A stretch of 5,841 nucleotides of DNA, taken from the NCBI GenBank assembly GCA_003230535.1, contig QIEW01000181.1, positions 1 to 5,841 on the forward strand, in the 5' to 3' direction. Positions 5,635 to 5,841 of the stretch are shown in pieces (position 1 is the first letter of the stretch; each line of letters opens with the position of its first letter). A program made the position numbers and the translations under genes. This DNA is from a bacterium (GTDB lineage Bacteria > SZUA-182 > SZUA-191). Below the pieces are notes generated by a model. It saw nothing but the letters and a program-made list of their open reading frames with translations. It was not told the origin of the DNA and did no database searches.

Positions 5635-5671
5635 ATATAATATTAATGTTACGTATTTACCCTATCGTCCA

Positions 5672-5700
5672 CTTATACCCATTTTTATTATAAATGTCAA
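5672..5700 (-). promoter_or_regulatory. Sigma-70-type promoter of the beta-helix gene
   Basis: On the minus strand, a perfect -35 hexamer TTGACA (5700-5695) is followed by a 17-nt spacer and TATAAG (5677-5672), one base from the TATAAT consensus. Transcription would start near 5665, giving a leader of about 190 nt that contains the structured RNA and terminator-like hairpin before the GTG at 5471. The A+T-rich DNA upstream (about 5701-5750) could aid polymerase binding. Confidence 0.75.
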
Positions 5701-5778
5701 TCCCCAAAAATTATTTTCTACCCCGCTTTATTCATAAATTTTTGTTAATGCAGACCTCGTAAATATGGGTGAAAATCA

Positions 5779-5793
5779 GTCCATTTTTTGGAC
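5779..5793. repeat. Small inverted repeat with T-rich loop
   Basis: GTCCA (5779-5783) pairs with TGGAC (5789-5793) around TTTTT. It lies in the otherwise gene-free, A+T-rich stretch 5701-5841 upstream of the minus-strand promoter. It is short and could be an operator half-site pair, part of a mobile-element end, or chance. Confidence 0.3.
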
Positions 5794-5815
5794 ACTTCAT
5801 GGAGGATAGAATTGT

Positions 5816-5838
5816 ATTTCGGGAATCCTTCCCGAAAT
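5816..5838. repeat. 10-bp-arm palindrome at the right edge
   Basis: ATTTCGGGAA (5816-5825) pairs perfectly with TTCCCGAAAT (5829-5838) around TCC. It ends 3 bp from the window edge, so a larger element cannot be excluded. Its TTCGGG/CCCGAA core also occurs in the inverted repeat behind apt, though the rest differs. Confidence 0.65.
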
Positions 5839-5841
5839 GAA

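Noticed and set aside
5541-5640. A GEMM-type element in the opposite, plus-strand, orientation (GGCAA at 5548, GGGACGC at 5600).
   Set aside because: These short matches lack the AAGCC continuation and the closing strand, and no gene follows on that strand. The minus-strand reading has longer conserved blocks, a promoter upstream and a gene downstream.

Overview
The window comes from a Gram-negative bacterium of moderate G+C, most likely uncultured. It carries a DUF507-type protein, a NitT/TauT-class ABC ATPase with a C-terminal AAA-associated domain, and a secreted parallel beta-helix protein with a choice-of-anchor-Q-like C-terminal region. This mix is typical of Deltaproteobacteria-like lineages, Nitrospirota and several candidate phyla. 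The sequence alone does not fix the taxon.

Layout. Four plus-strand genes occupy the left 3.7 kb: apt (adenine phosphoribosyltransferase, 9-524), a DUF507 protein (633-911), an ABC transporter ATPase (1210-2514), and a nucleotidyltransferase-fold protein (2515-3708) whose ATG directly follows the ATPase stop codon. A convergent minus-strand gene (5471 to 3816) encodes a signal-peptide-bearing beta-helix protein with about ten GGGIYC-type coils. Its leader of about 190 nt has a near-consensus sigma-70-type promoter (TTGACA-N17-TATAAG), a structured RNA whose 3' half resembles a GEMM-I (c-di-GMP-I) riboswitch, a terminator-like hairpin with a T-rich tail, and a GGGAGGG Shine-Dalgarno before a GTG start.

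Every gap between separately spaced genes contains strong palindromic DNA. There is an 84-bp element with 15-bp perfect inverted ends that overlaps the apt stop codon (522-605). A 187-bp MITE/BIME-like element (956-1142) has two inverted arms, each carrying a 10-bp-stem hairpin, and the hairpins differ by three compensatory base-pair changes. A triple-hairpin block (3727-3810) lies between the convergent genes. A 10-bp-arm palindrome sits at the right edge (5816-5838). The genome therefore appears rich in REP/MITE-like elements.

Functional picture. apt salvages adenine. The ATPase/nucleotidyltransferase pair looks translationally coupled, but the transporter's permease and binding protein are not in the window and the pair's substrate is unknown. 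The beta-helix protein is probably exported to the surface or periplasm, and its leader suggests signal-dependent expression, possibly by c-di-GMP. The least explained items are the RNA leader at 5545-5634, which lacks the canonical 5' half of GEMM-I, and the nested inverted-repeat element at 956-1142.
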